Shown here: piece after piece, positions 11,486-25,000 of the stretch | Layout: the number at the start of each line of letters is the position of its first letter | Position numbering within the stretch: the first letter of the stretch is position 1 | Assembly: GCA_947652115.1 (NCBI GenBank) | Contig: OX393566.1 | Coordinates: forward strand, 21,393,390-21,457,389 | Source: Blastomussa wellsi | Lineage: Eukaryota > Cnidaria > Anthozoa > Scleractinia > Plerogyridae | Length of the DNA: 64,000 nt | Direction: 5' to 3' | The notes under the pieces: model-generated | The model's input: the letters and a program-made list of their open reading frames with translations, nothing else | What the model was told of the DNA's origin: nothing | Database searches by the model: none | Position numbers and translations under genes: made by a program

Positions 11486-11730
11486 CCTGGTTAGCTCAGT
11501 TGGTAGAGCGCCGGACTGCTGTGCGGAAGGTCTCGGGTTCGAGCCCCAGACGGGACCAACACTCAGGGTAAGCAGGGGACGTTAAAGAACCCACGCACTT
11601 CTCGCAAAGAGTAGGGAACGAGGTTCCCGGTGTTGTGGTCTGGCCTTGTCATGGGTTGGTGCTTAACATTGGGATAACCTCACTGCACCTTTCCCCCTTG
11701 GACAGACTTGTCCAAGAAAAGAAAACATGA
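11486..11730 (+). mobile_element. tRNA-derived SINE (family C)
   Basis: The head ggttagctcagttggtagag (A box) and gggttcgagcccc (B box) are spaced as in a tRNA. The acceptor arms do not pair, and a non-tRNA body follows, with gcaggggacgttaaagaacc and ggacagacttgtccaag. The body recurs without the head at 60716-60890. That argues for a SINE rather than a tRNA gene. Confidence 0.7.
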
Positions 11731-12894
11731 GTATACAAAGCGGAAAAATAAAATAAAAAAATGCCTGGATCCTCTAAAATTCTCTTAATAATTTTTTTTT
11801 TTTTTGCGCTCAAAATCGTTAGTAGTGAAAAAGACTATTTCAGAGTTGACTTATGTGATCTCAAACAAACTGAAAAAACATAAAACAATGTAACTTCTAG
11901 TATAATCTTAATTAAACTTTAAATATTGAAAGGTTTCCTTGAAAATTACCAAAATGTTCGTGTTAGTAATTCCCTCGTTTTTCAGCAGTGTCGGCTGGGA
12001 ACAATTGTTCCTCTACAGGCAGCCCAAGCTCTCTATGTAAACCGTACAAACAACATGGCGTCTTAAGTAAGTAAGTAAGTAAGTAAAAGTAAGTAAAAAG
12101 CTTTATTTGAATTCACTTATTGTATAGCACACCAGTGCTAGTTTGAGAGAATATATACATAAATACAATTTAAATTAAAATCGTAAATGTACTAGATACA
12201 TATAGATTGCTATGGATTCTCAAATGTCCACGAGTCGTACAAATTTCTTGACAGGTTGAAGATCGGACTGAGTTCGCAAATTTCCATATCTTGGGCCCAA
12301 AATACCTAATGGATTTAAATCCATATAATGTAGTGTTTACTCTGGGTAGAGTTAGAATATTAGATCCTCTAAGCTGATAGTTTGTATTACGAGTATTAAA
12401 TAAGTCCTTAATATAAGATGGATGCCTTATAGCAATATTGTGGAGCCTATGATTGTAAAGTGAGATTTTTTCAGCCTTATTTAAAAGGTATCGATAATCT
12501 TTTCCCTTATCCCATAGTTATGCTTATCCTGAAAAACACTTCTAAGGGTACGTTCGTTTAGTTTTTCAAGTTTATCAGAATCACTCTTGAAACAAAAGTG
12601 CCATACCATAGAACAATAATTAAGATAAGATAAAATAAAGGAATCATACAACCGTAATTTAGCATCAAGTGGAATAAGACGTTTGAATCTATTAAAAACA
12701 CTTATTTGTCTGCTGATTTTGCGGCAAAGTCCAGCAATATGTTCATGAAAGTTTAGTTTTTCGTCTATAGTTAGACCGAGTAGCTTGATACGACTCTCTT
12801 GTTGAAGTCCCTGACCATCTACTCTGAACTTTAAGTCAATGGAGGAACGTCCAGGAGCCAGGCCAAAACTTTGTAATTTGTCTGGATTAGTTTA

Positions 12895-13284
12895 CAGTCT
12901 TTCCCGTAAAACCGTGAACACCAGAAAAAATTTCTGGAATGTTTATTGTGTAGTGACCAATCGCAGCAAAGTTCAGGACACGTGAGCAAACCTCAAAACC
13001 ACAAACTAATACACCTTATTCCAAAATGGTCGCTGATTTATGCAGACACAAATTGGCCCTTGATGCCTCGTTCAAGATAATTTGATTTTTGAGCTTAAAA
13101 ACGAGGCAAGAAGGGCTAATTTGAATACCAACAAAAGAATATTAAGATGGTAGCCATTTTGGAATAAGGTGTACGACCGTTGCTGTTTGCGGTTTAGTTT
13201 TCTCACACCCGATTGGCTTTTTCTTTGAAACACAATAACATTCCATAAACATTTCTGGTGTTCACGGTTTTACGGGAAAGACTG
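12895..13284. mobile_element. TA-flanked MITE (Tc1/mariner-like), 390 bp
   Basis: TIRs of about 35 bp begin cagtctttcccgtaaaaccg at the left, with the matching complement at the right. TA dinucleotides flank both ends (12893-12894, 13285-13286). It interrupts the RT of the surrounding LINE. A second copy without the nested insert is at 22577-22787. Confidence 0.75.
13012..13171. mobile_element. Nested TA-flanked MITE, 160 bp
   Basis: Ends caccttattccaaaatgg and ccattttggaataaggtg are perfect complements flanked by TA. The paralogous host element at 22577-22787 reads straight through this site, which proves the insertion. The interior has no coding capacity. Confidence 0.8.
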
Positions 13285-13450
13285 TAAGTGAATTTTTATC
13301 AAACCAAATCCTTGCCTGTTTGAGGTCTTCGTTAATAGCAGTCTCGATGGCCATTGGACTCTCGTGGCTAAAGTGAAGCTGATTATCGTCAGCATAGGCA
13401 TTCACGTTAGTCGTGGTAACACAAAAATGCAAGTCGTTGCAGGTCATATT

Positions 13451-14620
13451 ATGACCTTATCCCGTTAGTGTGTCGCTTTCTTGTAGTGTGGTTATTACAC
13501 CGATCTATGGCGAATTAATTAAGGAAATGAGCGGCTGTGGGGTCGTCGAAAGGCAGTTGACACGTGGTAGGCAGTCGAGAGTACAAAAGCGTTTGACAGT
13601 CCTAACGCAACTCCCGTAGCAAAAATTGTAAGCCCAGCAAAAACTTGTCAAGACACACGGTAGAAATTCTCCGTTGGTTAATTTTGGCTTTTTTAAACTG
13701 ATGCAACCACACATAGTGTAAATTGTTACCCTTCCTGTTTTGGAGAAAATTACAGCAGTTAAACTTCACGAGTTCTATTATATTCCAAATTCACTTGTTT
13801 CTGATAAGAAGTGAAATTGTCTTTTATTTCATTCAGCTGGTTTGAGTGTACTTTATTCAGTAGCGACAACAGGAATAGTACGGCCATCAAGATAAGTGAC
13901 GTAGAATACAAGCATTCTTCTTTTTCTTTGTCCATCGAGCGTAAAGGAAAAAAAGAGCTTGTGAATATCGACAGTGGCGATGCGCCCGCCCGCGGGGAGG
14001 TGGGCATTTGAAACATGTTTGGGTATAGGGGTCCCACTGAAGGTCTGAAACCCTGACCCTGTTTAGGCCAAAAGTAACGTCAAACACATTCCCTGTTTAG
14101 GACAAACGAAAAAATTTCTTTGTTCTATAGCGCTAATATCTGGTCCTGAAAATGATGGAATGTTGGCTGATGACCGGCAAAATAAATACTAATGAACGTT
14201 TCTGATTTTGGATATGCTTAAGTCTTGAAGCTCTGCCCTGTCTAGGAAGGGAGAACGCCCGCCATGCCACCTTTGATTTTCCACTCGCACGGCTTTTTCG
14301 CTTCACTCAGATTAGCAGGGTACCGTTCTTATTTCAAATTATATGAATTGTATCAGGGACTATTTCATACACGATGGAATAAAATCGCAGGCTCAAAGGG
14401 CCCTTTGATTTCGTATTGAAATCATCATCATGTGCTGTGTTGCGATCTGACGTGCGCCGTGGCGTGCTAAAATCTCGAAAAGCCGCCATTCCTTAGATTT
14501 TCGTCAAAGTGTGGATGAAACGAATTTTTTCACCCCCATAACTAACATTTATTGAAAATGTCGGTAATTTTATCATTGTGCAATCATGAAAGTATTAAAA
14601 ATAATCATGCTAAGATCCCG
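13451..14620. other. Intergenic, no gene recognised
   Basis: Short frames (13505-13714, 13759-14037) contain no recognisable domain. No RNA gene or clear element seen. Confidence 0.4.
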
Positions 14621-15010
14621 TGGGGGGGGGGGGGGGGCTCTATAAAAATGACGAGGGTACTCGTCGTACTTTTTAGGGGGTAAAATTGATGGATTGGTAC
14701 CGCTTACGGTACTTTAAGCTAAAATTACCACCGCTAGAGTTGCCGCGGTACCTTTCAGGGTATTAAGTCAAGAAATGACAAGAACTGTGTGTGACTCCGA
14801 TGGTTTTTATTTGACGTTTTCATTTATGCAATTTCATTTATGTAATTTGGTGTTTTAAAATTGGTTTCTCCAGTAGAAGTGGTCGTACCTTTTAGGGTTG
14901 AAAATTTTGGGGGCCCACGCCGACTAATCGAGATTCTGGTACCTTTTAGGGGTACTTTTCAAAGTTTGCGACGAGCACCCCCGTCATTTTAATAGGGGAG
15001 TCCCCCAAGG
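14621..15010. mobile_element. TIR element with poly-G end
   Basis: Left end ggggggctctataaaaatga with cgagggtactcgtcg is complementary to right end cgacgagcacccccgtcatt followed by ttaataggggagtccccc. Several actttttagggg-type motifs repeat inside. It is non-autonomous, with no frame of note. Confidence 0.55.
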
Positions 15011-16076
15011 GGGCTAAGATTGCTGCTACAAACTAAAGTAAAATGAAGGTTTCCGGGGTATCTATGTTCTTAGTATTATAAGCGACAAAGTAAAATCTCC
15101 TCACGTATTCGTCCTCGCTCTATAATCTAAAGATCTCTAATCAAAGGTTGACGGATCCCAATCCGAATCATTTTCACATTACATTCGGGCACAGATTTGC
15201 TGTACATCACCACCAAGCTTTATTAGAAGCTAGTTACATAGCCAATTCTAAACTGGAATACATGCAAGCAGCTAAACGCTGATAATTTACTACATAACAG
15301 CCACCACACACTTACTTCTCCATAAACACCTTTTAGTCACAGAAATTCAAGCTATCTCTATATATAGCAGCAGAAACTCACCATTGCAGGGTGGGAGGGG
15401 AGGGAGATGTTGAAATGTGCAACACACTAAACACATCATAAGCCTAATAAATAGCAATATAATTTGGTTTTATCAACTGGGTTGATAATGTCAATTGGCC
15501 ACCGTAAAGAGATTCAAGAGCTGACGTTTCGAGCGTTAGCCCTTCGTCGGAGCGTCGGACCTAGTTTCTTTAGAAACTTACCCCCTCTAATAAATAGCTA
15601 TTAGCAGTCATGTGAAATTACATGAAAGATTGCAACTGGATAAAGACTGTTTTTGATCAGAAACATGAACTGGCACATCAACAGCAAATTCAAAAGGTGA
15701 TGTCACCAATTCACTGGTATTGTTAATTCTGGAGTGTTACACAAGTCAAGTCATCATTACACATGGCTGTACACAGCAGTACACATGGCTGCCTCATATA
15801 TGAAGTACTACTTGCTAACTTTCATTTTTGCCTTCAGAGTTAACAAATAAATGGCACTAACAATTAGTTTATAAAATGTTCATTCTATTGAAATTTGAGA
15901 CATCTGCTGTCCTGAAACTATGTTCAATGTTTGTATAAAAATACTTCAAAACCAGTAACTTAAGAAGACAATTTGAGTTTGCTTTTTTTTCTGGGACAAG
16001 CCAATCAAAAGCAAGAAAAGCCACCCGTCCATAGATTCACTGTCCTTGCATTAAGCCTGATATAAATGTGCATTTC
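15011..16076. other. Region downstream of the DNAJB gene
   Basis: Contains the Penelope-like fragment at 15457-15590 and otherwise AT-rich sequence. The part near 15840-16076 may be the DNAJB 3' UTR. I see no other gene. Confidence 0.4.
15457..15590 (-). mobile_element. Penelope-like (PLE-type) fragment
   Basis: Shares ttggttttatcaactgggtt, gtcaattggccaccgtaaag and the block gacgaagggctaacgctcga (here complemented) with 44230-44405, 48499-48751 and 50817-50993. It ends with tttctttagaaacttacccc. Placing the family with Penelope-like elements is inference from its inverted partial-copy structure and 14-bp TSD elsewhere in the window. Confidence 0.5.
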
Positions 16077-19000
16077 CTAGTTTGTAAGTTGTAGCGTGCC
16101 ATCAACAACTCTTCTCTTCAAAATATTATCTTCCCATTCTTCCACTGTTTCCGTCCCATTCTCAACAATCCTGTCAATATAAAAGATATCTGTAATCACC
16201 ACAAAACCTGTGTTAACCACCCCCCCCCCCCCCCCATTCTTCACTCTCTGCCTTTATAAGCCACCATATTACATTTTTAATTCACTGAAGTTAGTTCATT
16301 TCTCATTAAAGGGAAACTATTATTAATTTTTTTCAAGGATTGTGGCTTAAAAGTGCATGAAATTATGATCCTTTAGAGTTGCTACTAATTTAAACAATAT
16401 TAGACTGCCTGCCCTCATTTTCTATGGGCAATCTGCACCTTGTTGACTAACCCTCACAAACAACTCAGGCTTGTCTAGTCGAGGAATAAAGCACAACTAA
16501 ACAACAATAACAGATACTTTTCAGGTGATCATAGCCAAAGCTTAGTCAAACTCCCTCCTCCCCTATCTCCATCGCATCTGCTTCCCAAGGGAGTGATTAT
16601 GGCTACACATAGGCTAGCAGATCACACCTGTCACCACCCTACACATACACATATATGGTTTTAAGCCAGTGCTTAGCTATACTCCCCCCATCTCCATCCC
16701 CTACCTCAAGGGGGGGGTAGGACTACACATACCCTAGATGACCACAACTGACACCACCCTATACATATACAGTATGTTTTTAAGCCAGAGCTTAGCTGTA
16801 CTTCCCCCTCCCCCCATCTCCATCCCCTCCCTCAAGGGGGGAGCGTAGGGCTACACATAGCCTAGCTGACCAAAACTGACACCACCCTATACATATATGT
16901 TTTCAAGCCAAAGCTTAGCTGTACTCCCCCCTTCTCCCATCTGCATCCCCTCCCTCAAGAGGGGTGGGTAGGGCTACACATAGCCTAGCTGACCGCAACT
17001 GTCACCACCCTACACGTATATGTTTTCAAGCCAAAGCTTAGCTGTACTCCCCCGTTCTCCCATCTGCATCCCCTCCCTCAAGGGGGGTGGGTGGGGCTAC
17101 ACATAGCCTAGCTGACCACAACTGTCACCACCCTACACGTATATGTTTTCAAGCCAAAGCTTAGCTGTACTTCCCCCTTCTCCCATCTGCATCCCCTCCC
17201 TCAAGGGGGGTGGGTAGGGCTACACATAGCCTAGCTGACAACAACTGTCACCACCCTACACGTATATGTTTTCAAGCCAAAGCTTAGCTGTACTTCTCCC
17301 TTCCCCATCTGCATCCCCTACCTAAGAGTTGAGGGGTTGGTACGGTTACACATAGCCCAGCTGACAACAACTGTCACCACCCTACACATATATGTTTTCA
17401 AGCCAAAGCTTAGCTGTACTTCTCCCTTCCCCATCTGCATCCCCTACCTAAGAGTTGAGGGGTTGGTACGGTTACACATAGCCTAGCTGACCACAACACA
17501 CATGTATACTGTTTTTTATGGAAAGCTGATGCGTGATACCAGTCTTAAATTTGAATTTGGTGGGTTTATAAAATATATAATTAATCTCACACAATTCCTG
17601 GTGAAAATAATGCAAAGGCATCAGGTCAGAACAGCTCTTACTTTTTTGTAGTTATTTTCTTTCCATTGACAACCTTAGTTGATGTAGATGTCGATTTGAA
17701 ATTCCCTGGATGGAGAAAGAGAAGCAAATAAATTAAAATTAACTTAATAAATTTCTTGTTACTTCCTATCTAATGGGTTTCAACTGCTGTTTTGAAAACT
17801 CTTGCAAGTAAATGTAAGTTATTCAGTAACAAAATGAAAATAATTTTGCATGATTACATTTTTTAAGAAGTTATTATTTTCTCTTCAAAGCAAGTTATTT
17901 TTAAGGATGACAAACATGAAAAAGGCACTGAATTCTCACACATCACAGCTGACCGCACCAACTGATCACAATCACTGGAAACAGTTTCAAAGGCTTACTT
18001 CATCATGTGACAAAAACATTTTCTTTGTCATTCAATTTATGCTTTCCTCCATCAGGGTTCGTACTCTTTTGAGCTTTTGAAATTCCATGGCTTTCCGTGA
18101 CCTTTTCCATGACTTGTCCAAGTTTTCCATGACCTAACTTTGAGCATTTTCTAGGAAATCATCTTTCATTTTGGGCACGTTTTTACTACTTTCTTCACGA
18201 AAAAACGATATTGATTTTGTACTTTTTGAATAAACATAATTTTCCATGACCCACACATAAATTCCATGACTTTCCAGGCCTGGAAATTTAACTTCTAAAA
18301 TTCCATGACTTTCCTGGTTTTTCACGACCTGTACGAACCCTGTCCATTTTCATTGGCCCAGAGCTTAACACTTGACCTGCAAATAACTGCTTCAAAGAAT
18401 GGTTGGGTCCTCATGCGCACAAACCTATGAAAGTGATTTTGCTGCAGGTAATATTTTGCTCATGCATAGTTGTGTCCACTTTCAAGAAATATGGCAGCTC
18501 GTTTTCAAGTTGGAGAGATAAGTTTGATTTGTCCAGTAGACCAAAAAACAGCAGGAATAATGAAGGCTAAATCATATACCAGGAATCAAATGCTAAGTTA
18601 TCCTTTTGTCTGAAGTACTTTGTAAGCAAGCATGTGGTTCAAAGTTCCTCGTGATTGTGATATTCAATGATAGAATGTTAACAGAATAAAATTATTTTAC
18701 TCAGTTTTTGCAAAATATCATGATTTGTCAGTGTCTTGCAGATCACAATATTTTGCTCAACCTCATTCACTAAATTATACTGTAAAATATTCAGAATACT
18801 AAACATACTAATTAATAACCAGAACTCTGTCTGAATGGGACAATTTGTAAAATATGAATTGTCATTTAACCTCTAAGATTATTATTTTACATGTATCAAC
18901 AGCGATCAATGCATCTTTGGTTTCTTTTGAAAAAGTCATACAAAGTCTTGCATTTGACTTGAAGACCTGCAGGTAAATAACCGTTGTAAAGACGGGTTTA

Positions 19001-22000
19001 AGGAGACTCCTGGCTATCTCTTTGCAAGCTACAACTACAAAGCGTGAATCCAAAAGAGCATTATAATGTACAGTACTTACTCCCCCCTCCTCCACCTCCA
19101 CTGCCACCAAAACTTTGGAATGTTGAGAAGCTACATGCAGGAGAAAGCGCAATCATAAAATACTGTTAATAAATGCTTTACAGTGAGACAACGTTTTCTA
19201 TCATACAGAGACTATGCAGTACTTGAATTAACTGAAGTATCCGAAAGAAACATTTCAAAAAGTTGAAAATTACAATGGATAATAAAACAATATTTTTAGA
19301 TCCAGTTTTTGTGATAGTTATCAAGAATAATCAAGGTCTTGGTTAGTGTTATCAGCCATACTACAAAACCTCATCCACTAATTGTTTAAAAATTTGATAC
19401 AATTTCATGCTTAACAAATAACCCCTGAAATTATCTGTCCATCCATAAAAGACACCCAACTAAATGCCCTGCATTGTTTGTCCATGCCTATACATAAATC
19501 TGTTACAACAACCATACCTGTTTGATCCAAACGGATCACTACCAAATCCATCACTAAATCCAAAATTAGATGTGAAGCCAAAACCGGGAAGGCTGCCAAA
19601 AGGGTCATGTGGCCTCATCCTGTTCTGCTGTCCACCTCTGTTGTTACCTGGTGTTCACAAGAATGGGTCCGTTAATAATAAAACTACCACCAATACTTGC
19701 AGATAAGCCACGTCTTTTCACCAAAAATCACTGTTTGAAATCAAGCGAGCAGTTTATCTGCAAGACATCACGATCCTGTTCTACTCTAGTGTCCAGTTTT
19801 CCATTGTCCGATGTAATGCAGGGTTACTAAGCTATGAACATTCCATGAACATGACAATGAAAACTATCTTCTGATCCCACAAAATTTCATGGAAAGCTGA
19901 ATGAAGAAGTGCGTGTCAACAAATATCAGGAAAAGATCATTCTACGTCAAGGTTGGTGGACACAACGTTTTTTCAATTTAAGAGCTACTGTACATAACAC
20001 TTTGAAGTATTTTCTGCTTTAATGATATTGGTCGCATTTGATGAAGAAAACTCCTGAAGACTCGCCTCTGAATTTCTTAAAAAGAACGTGTTTCTTGCAA
20101 AATCAGAGTTTCTAACTTATCTACGATTGTGGCATATCTGCGAGTGTTTATGGTGAGCTTTGGCAGCAAGGAACCCACTCGGCACCTGTCAACACAACAC
20201 TGAGATGAAAACAGCACGTGGAAGGAATGAATTGCAATGTAACGTACATGGCCCAAGAATACTTACCACATGTTAGGAAGGGACAGCAAACCAAACAAGA
20301 CAGCAAGAAAGCAAGCACTCCTAATGGTCCCTCCCACCCCCACCCCTAAATGTGTTAGTGAGACCAGAGACCAGTCCAGAAGGTTTTTATTCTGCTTACA
20401 GTGTCACATGAGCTGTTGAGATGGCTGCTCCCCGTGTCAGGTGGTTTTGATGGTTAAAGGGACACAGTCAGCTTTGGGACCTTGCTAAACTGGCGCTAGT
20501 TTTCTCAATTTGAAAAAAGTTACCGTATTTACCCGTGTATTAGTCGACCTCGTGTATAAGTCGACCCCCTAACTTTGGGGCCAAAAACTAAGTTTTCTTT
20601 ATTTTATTGGAAAACTTAAATATATTGTATTTCTTAGAATTATTGTTCAGGTAAGTACTATTGATATATGAAACAATCACAGCAAGTTTCATTGTGAAGT
20701 TTTAATATTCTCGCATGTCCGCAATCGTTTTAACAACACATGTACATGTGGGCATTTTGTCCATAATGTTTGAAACAGGCTTACAAAATCAGACATACTA
20801 ATTGCAGACAAACCTTTTTGACTGTGGAAATGGAAAAAGCAGCTTTAGCAGGCAGGCAAAACACCAAAGAAGGTCTTAAATCTTCGAGAACGCTCGATAA
20901 ACAGCGTGTTTAGAAAACTTGGTAACCAAGCTACAAAATCGGTCGAGTATTGGTAACTGATGATTGCACGTGCTTACATCATGCCAGGTTACCAAGCAAG
21001 GAGTTCGAAGCGAGAAAGATGTTTTTCCTCAGCAGATTTACGGCTTTATTTTGCAAGAAATGTCAGTTCTTTATTCCAAAATTGTGCCAGGGAGTATCTT
21101 CAACCCTCAGGTCTACATAAAGCAGATAAATTTTAAAGCATTTCGACTTGAACTGCGAATTTAGACGCAGACCGCTAAACGAAGGACTTCTCGTTTTGTG
21201 TTATTGTTTGTAAGATGTTTTACGTAAGATTATAGACAATTGTTATACTAATTGTGCCGAATTTATTTTACTGGTGCTTGGGTTTTAGTTTTTGACCCAT
21301 GTATAAGTCGAGGGCGATTTTTTGGACTGATTTTTAGGTCGTGAAAGGTCGACTTATACACGGGTAAATACGGTAACCTCAACCTGAAATCAAAGGTACA
21401 CATTGAGTACATCTAGAAATCCGCTTCAATCTTCCCAGTGTTTCACTCAATTTTTAATTGTTTTCTGAAAACCTGTTTTTGAGTGTGCTTTTGCTCATCC
21501 TATGATATTATTTTTCATATTTGGTTAAAACAGTATGGATCACGATAAAATGTGATATGCAAATTAGCTATAAAATGGTATCTAATGCGCATGTGCATCA
21601 GCTGACTGTGTCCCTTTTAATATGTACATGTATGCAACGCCACAAAAAGATTTCTGGGCATCAGAGATTCCAACCCTCCTGTTTTTGCTGGAAATGCCCC
21701 AGTTTCGGAGCATATTTCTGGCCTCCTGTTTTTGCTTAAAATTCTCCTGGTTTGTGTAACTCTCCCTAGCCGAATATAAAAGTTTTCTCTGTTTAGCCAA
21801 TCTTTTTTGCACAATTCTTTGCCATTTTTCTGTGGTTTCTCAGCCTCCTTTTACCCATTGGGCATCCTAACATGAGCCTGCGGTAATTTTGGTTGTGGTA
21901 ATGCGCTGGATTGCCTTGACCTTGTGTAAGGTTTGCATTCATTCATCATTGTGGCATGCTCTTGTGGCGCTCAATTTCTTCGTTGATCCACTATTTTCCA

Positions 22001-25000
22001 TTGACTGTGATCTCAAAATGCAGGAAATGGCATCTTAGAGGTACATATCTTAAAATTTTTTCCCGGGGGAATATACCCCTCAACCCCCTTAGAAGCTAGC
22101 AGCTATGGCGCTCATGGGTGTGGCTATGCCGCACTGAAAACCTTCCTTTTTTGGTTCACAGGGTTGAAATCTCTGTGGGCATGTATATGAACCTTAATTA
22201 CAGTACATTACACTAAAAACTGCCAATAAGAAAGGAAAACATACCAAAAAAATTCTCAAACATGGAATCGTGTTGGAAAAATTCTCTGTTGAATAAAGCA
22301 AACAGTAAGTTAAATTCAGTTCTCAAAAAACAAAATCAAAGCCTGATGTATGAGCTTGTACCATCAGTAATTAATGCCGGTTTCCACAGCATGAAGCAAC
22401 TAGTTCCCCTAAAAAAGTGCACTGATCCACTTCCAAATTTTTTAAGGTTGCTTTTGAAAAAATGTCCTTGGCTACCCAGGAGCAGGCTAATGCAGAACAT
22501 GACCTGTATTTATCTGAAGCCCATCAGAGAGTCAACTTCTGCCATGCGGAAATGTCACTATTCTGCTGGTTACTTACAGTCTTTCCCGTAAAACCGTGAA
22601 CACCAGAAAAAATTTCTGGAATGTTTATTGTGTAGTGACCAATCACAGCAAAGTTCAGGACACGTGAACAAACCTCAAAACCACAAACTAATGACTGATG
22701 CTGTTTGAGGTTTAGTTTTCTCACACCTGATTGGCCTTTTCATATTCCATAAACATTTCTGGTGTTTACGGTTTACGGGAAAGACTGTAATTATGTGTCG
22801 CCGGGTTACTCTGGTCACAGCAATAAGCTTGCAACAAAATATGTCAACATGTCACAGCTCCTACTCTTCCAGCTGCCGACACCTACTAACTTAAAAACAT
22901 TTTGAAGCTCACGACATGTTACAGTTACTCTTTCTGACAGTTACTGACACCTATTTCAAAACATCTTGAAACCACTGTTATTTCATATTTGCAGACCATG
23001 TTTTTACTAACAGGAGTTACACAGTGAATAAGAGTTCATAAAATAACACCCACTGATATGGACAGTCTAACAATGCTGCATAACTTTTTTCTCATGAAAG
23101 GACATGCGTCCGACAGAAGTCAGCATTTTGATTGGACAAAACTGCAGTATGGTCAGGCATCATATGACAGTACTGGTCGATAATGTGTTGACAGCGCAAG
23201 ACTTTCGCATTTGCACAGCAAGGCAAAAAATTGTCCAGATATCCTGTCTGACCACAGTTGTGATTTCATCAGACAATGGCAAGTTTTGGTCATCCAATGT
23301 CCAACGCCTGGCTGTTATTTGCAGCTCTGCACTTCTGTATTAAGGACACCTAAATTTTGATCTGAACGCTGTCCCGTATTGTGTGAGTTGACTATCCCCA
23401 CAAAACAGCAACTTACCTAAATATCTCATCAGGATCACGGAAATGGAAATTAAACCCTGTAAAGCCTCCAGCACCTGACCCTCCACCACCACCCCCTAAG
23501 AAAAACCAAACAAATAAAATAACACCAGGATTACACAATGTAACAGATGATGTCAAAATAGATGCAAGTAGCTCGATCTCTGAAACCATATTTTATGCGA
23601 TAAGGTTGAGGACTATGAACGATGAGAGTACAACTGTATAATAGGGAGCTTAAGAAATCACGACAGCGGCGTAGTGAGCAACCTACAAATCTCGCGGTAC
23701 CCTAAAGTCATTTACTTTGCTTATCACTGTCAAAGCTATCACGAAACTGAATCTATGATACAACAATGAATTCGAAATAAAAATATAAAAATTAGCCGTC
23801 GTGGCTCACGTTCTCCACACAACCCAGAATCTGGTCATTTCACGTTGTTGTTTTGCAGAGGACGGCAAAGAAATGTACCAAGAATTATAACGCACGTGCA
23901 CAGCCATTGTTCTCCTCATTAAACCTTTTGTTTAGTGACGTTGCCGCCATGGTTTTCTTAAGCTCCCTAATTAGACAACATACTGCAAATGTCTGAAAAT
24001 TTGAGAAATGTTGCATGAATCAGCATCTTGTCAAGTTGTGAAAAGTAAAAATAGTGCACTGTCCCCTTAGCCAGAGATAAAGATAATTACACTGACGAAT
24101 CTTAAAAGACTTTTTAAATTATAGGCATTGACTTACAATAGTCAACTGACTCTGAAGGAGAGGTAGTTGGCATGTAGTTTCACTATCAATGGTGTTTTAA
24201 AGTAACCATAAGATAAAATAGTGCAATTTTAAATAATAATGACATGAACTAAGGTACATAAAATTAACACATGAAGAATTTTTAAATCTTCATTAATAAC
24301 ATACTTTGTAGTTTTTAGTTGTACATGTTAACTAAAGGTATTTGAATGATACGCTGCATTGCAGCATCAAAAGAATTTATTAACCATAAATACACTGACC
24401 TCCTGTTAAGCCTTCTTTACCATATTTGTCATAGATTTTTCTTTTCTCCTCTGTTTTGAAAATGAAAGAAAAAAAAAACTGGTTAGTGAAGCACCTTTAA
24501 AAAATCTATGGTTACAAATAAGCAGGGCTTTCAATAGGATTTTACAGCGAAACCTGGAAAACCGTGAATGACTATCGCGTCAAACAAAAGTTAAATTTTG
24601 ACGAATTAATCACTTCTATTAAGAAAAAGTTAAAGATATGGAAATGGAGAGATCTCACTATTATTGGCAGGATTCAAATTGTCAAGACATTCATCATTCC
24701 AATATTCCTTTATCGAGCAAGCATGATCTGCTTAGGCAAAGAATTTGTGATAGAGGCCAATAAAATTATTTTTAATTTCATTTGGAAAGGAAAAGACAAA
24801 ATTAAACGCCTAGCGCTTATTAGTGACATCGAAGATGGTGGGCTTAAAGCTCCACACCTAGATTCCATTATTAAAACCCAAAGAATACTTTGCTGTAAAC
24901 GACTGGCAAATGAACAACCGAGCAGTTGGAAAACTATACTTCTGCATTATCTAAAACCAGTTGGAGGTAAATTTATCCTATGTTGCGACTATAATATAAA

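Larger units (their letters stand above)
12062..13450 (-). mobile_element. Decayed non-LTR retrotransposon (RT fragment)
   Basis: On the minus strand 13445-13290 encodes the reverse-transcriptase motif AYADDNQL followed by ARIWFDKNSL. After an inserted MITE (12895-13284) the reading resumes with NPDKLQSFGLAPG and ILSYLNYCSMVWHFC. It then continues in a shifted frame with RYFGPKIWKFANSV, a typical LINE RT C-terminal block. Frameshifts and the insertion make it a pseudogene. The 3' end is a taag tetranucleotide repeat (12063-12086), which suits a CR1/L2/Jockey-like element. The exact clade is uncertain. Confidence 0.75.

Noticed and set aside
11486..11560. tRNA gene with good A and B boxes
   Set aside because: The acceptor and anticodon arms do not pair well, and a conserved non-tRNA body follows that recurs at 60716-60890, so it is a SINE head. 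The same reasoning applies to 3181, 9061, 28030, 53010, 56534 and 58166.
16534..17500. CRISPR-like array
   Set aside because: Units are contiguous degenerate 123-bp repeats without spacers, in a eukaryotic intron.
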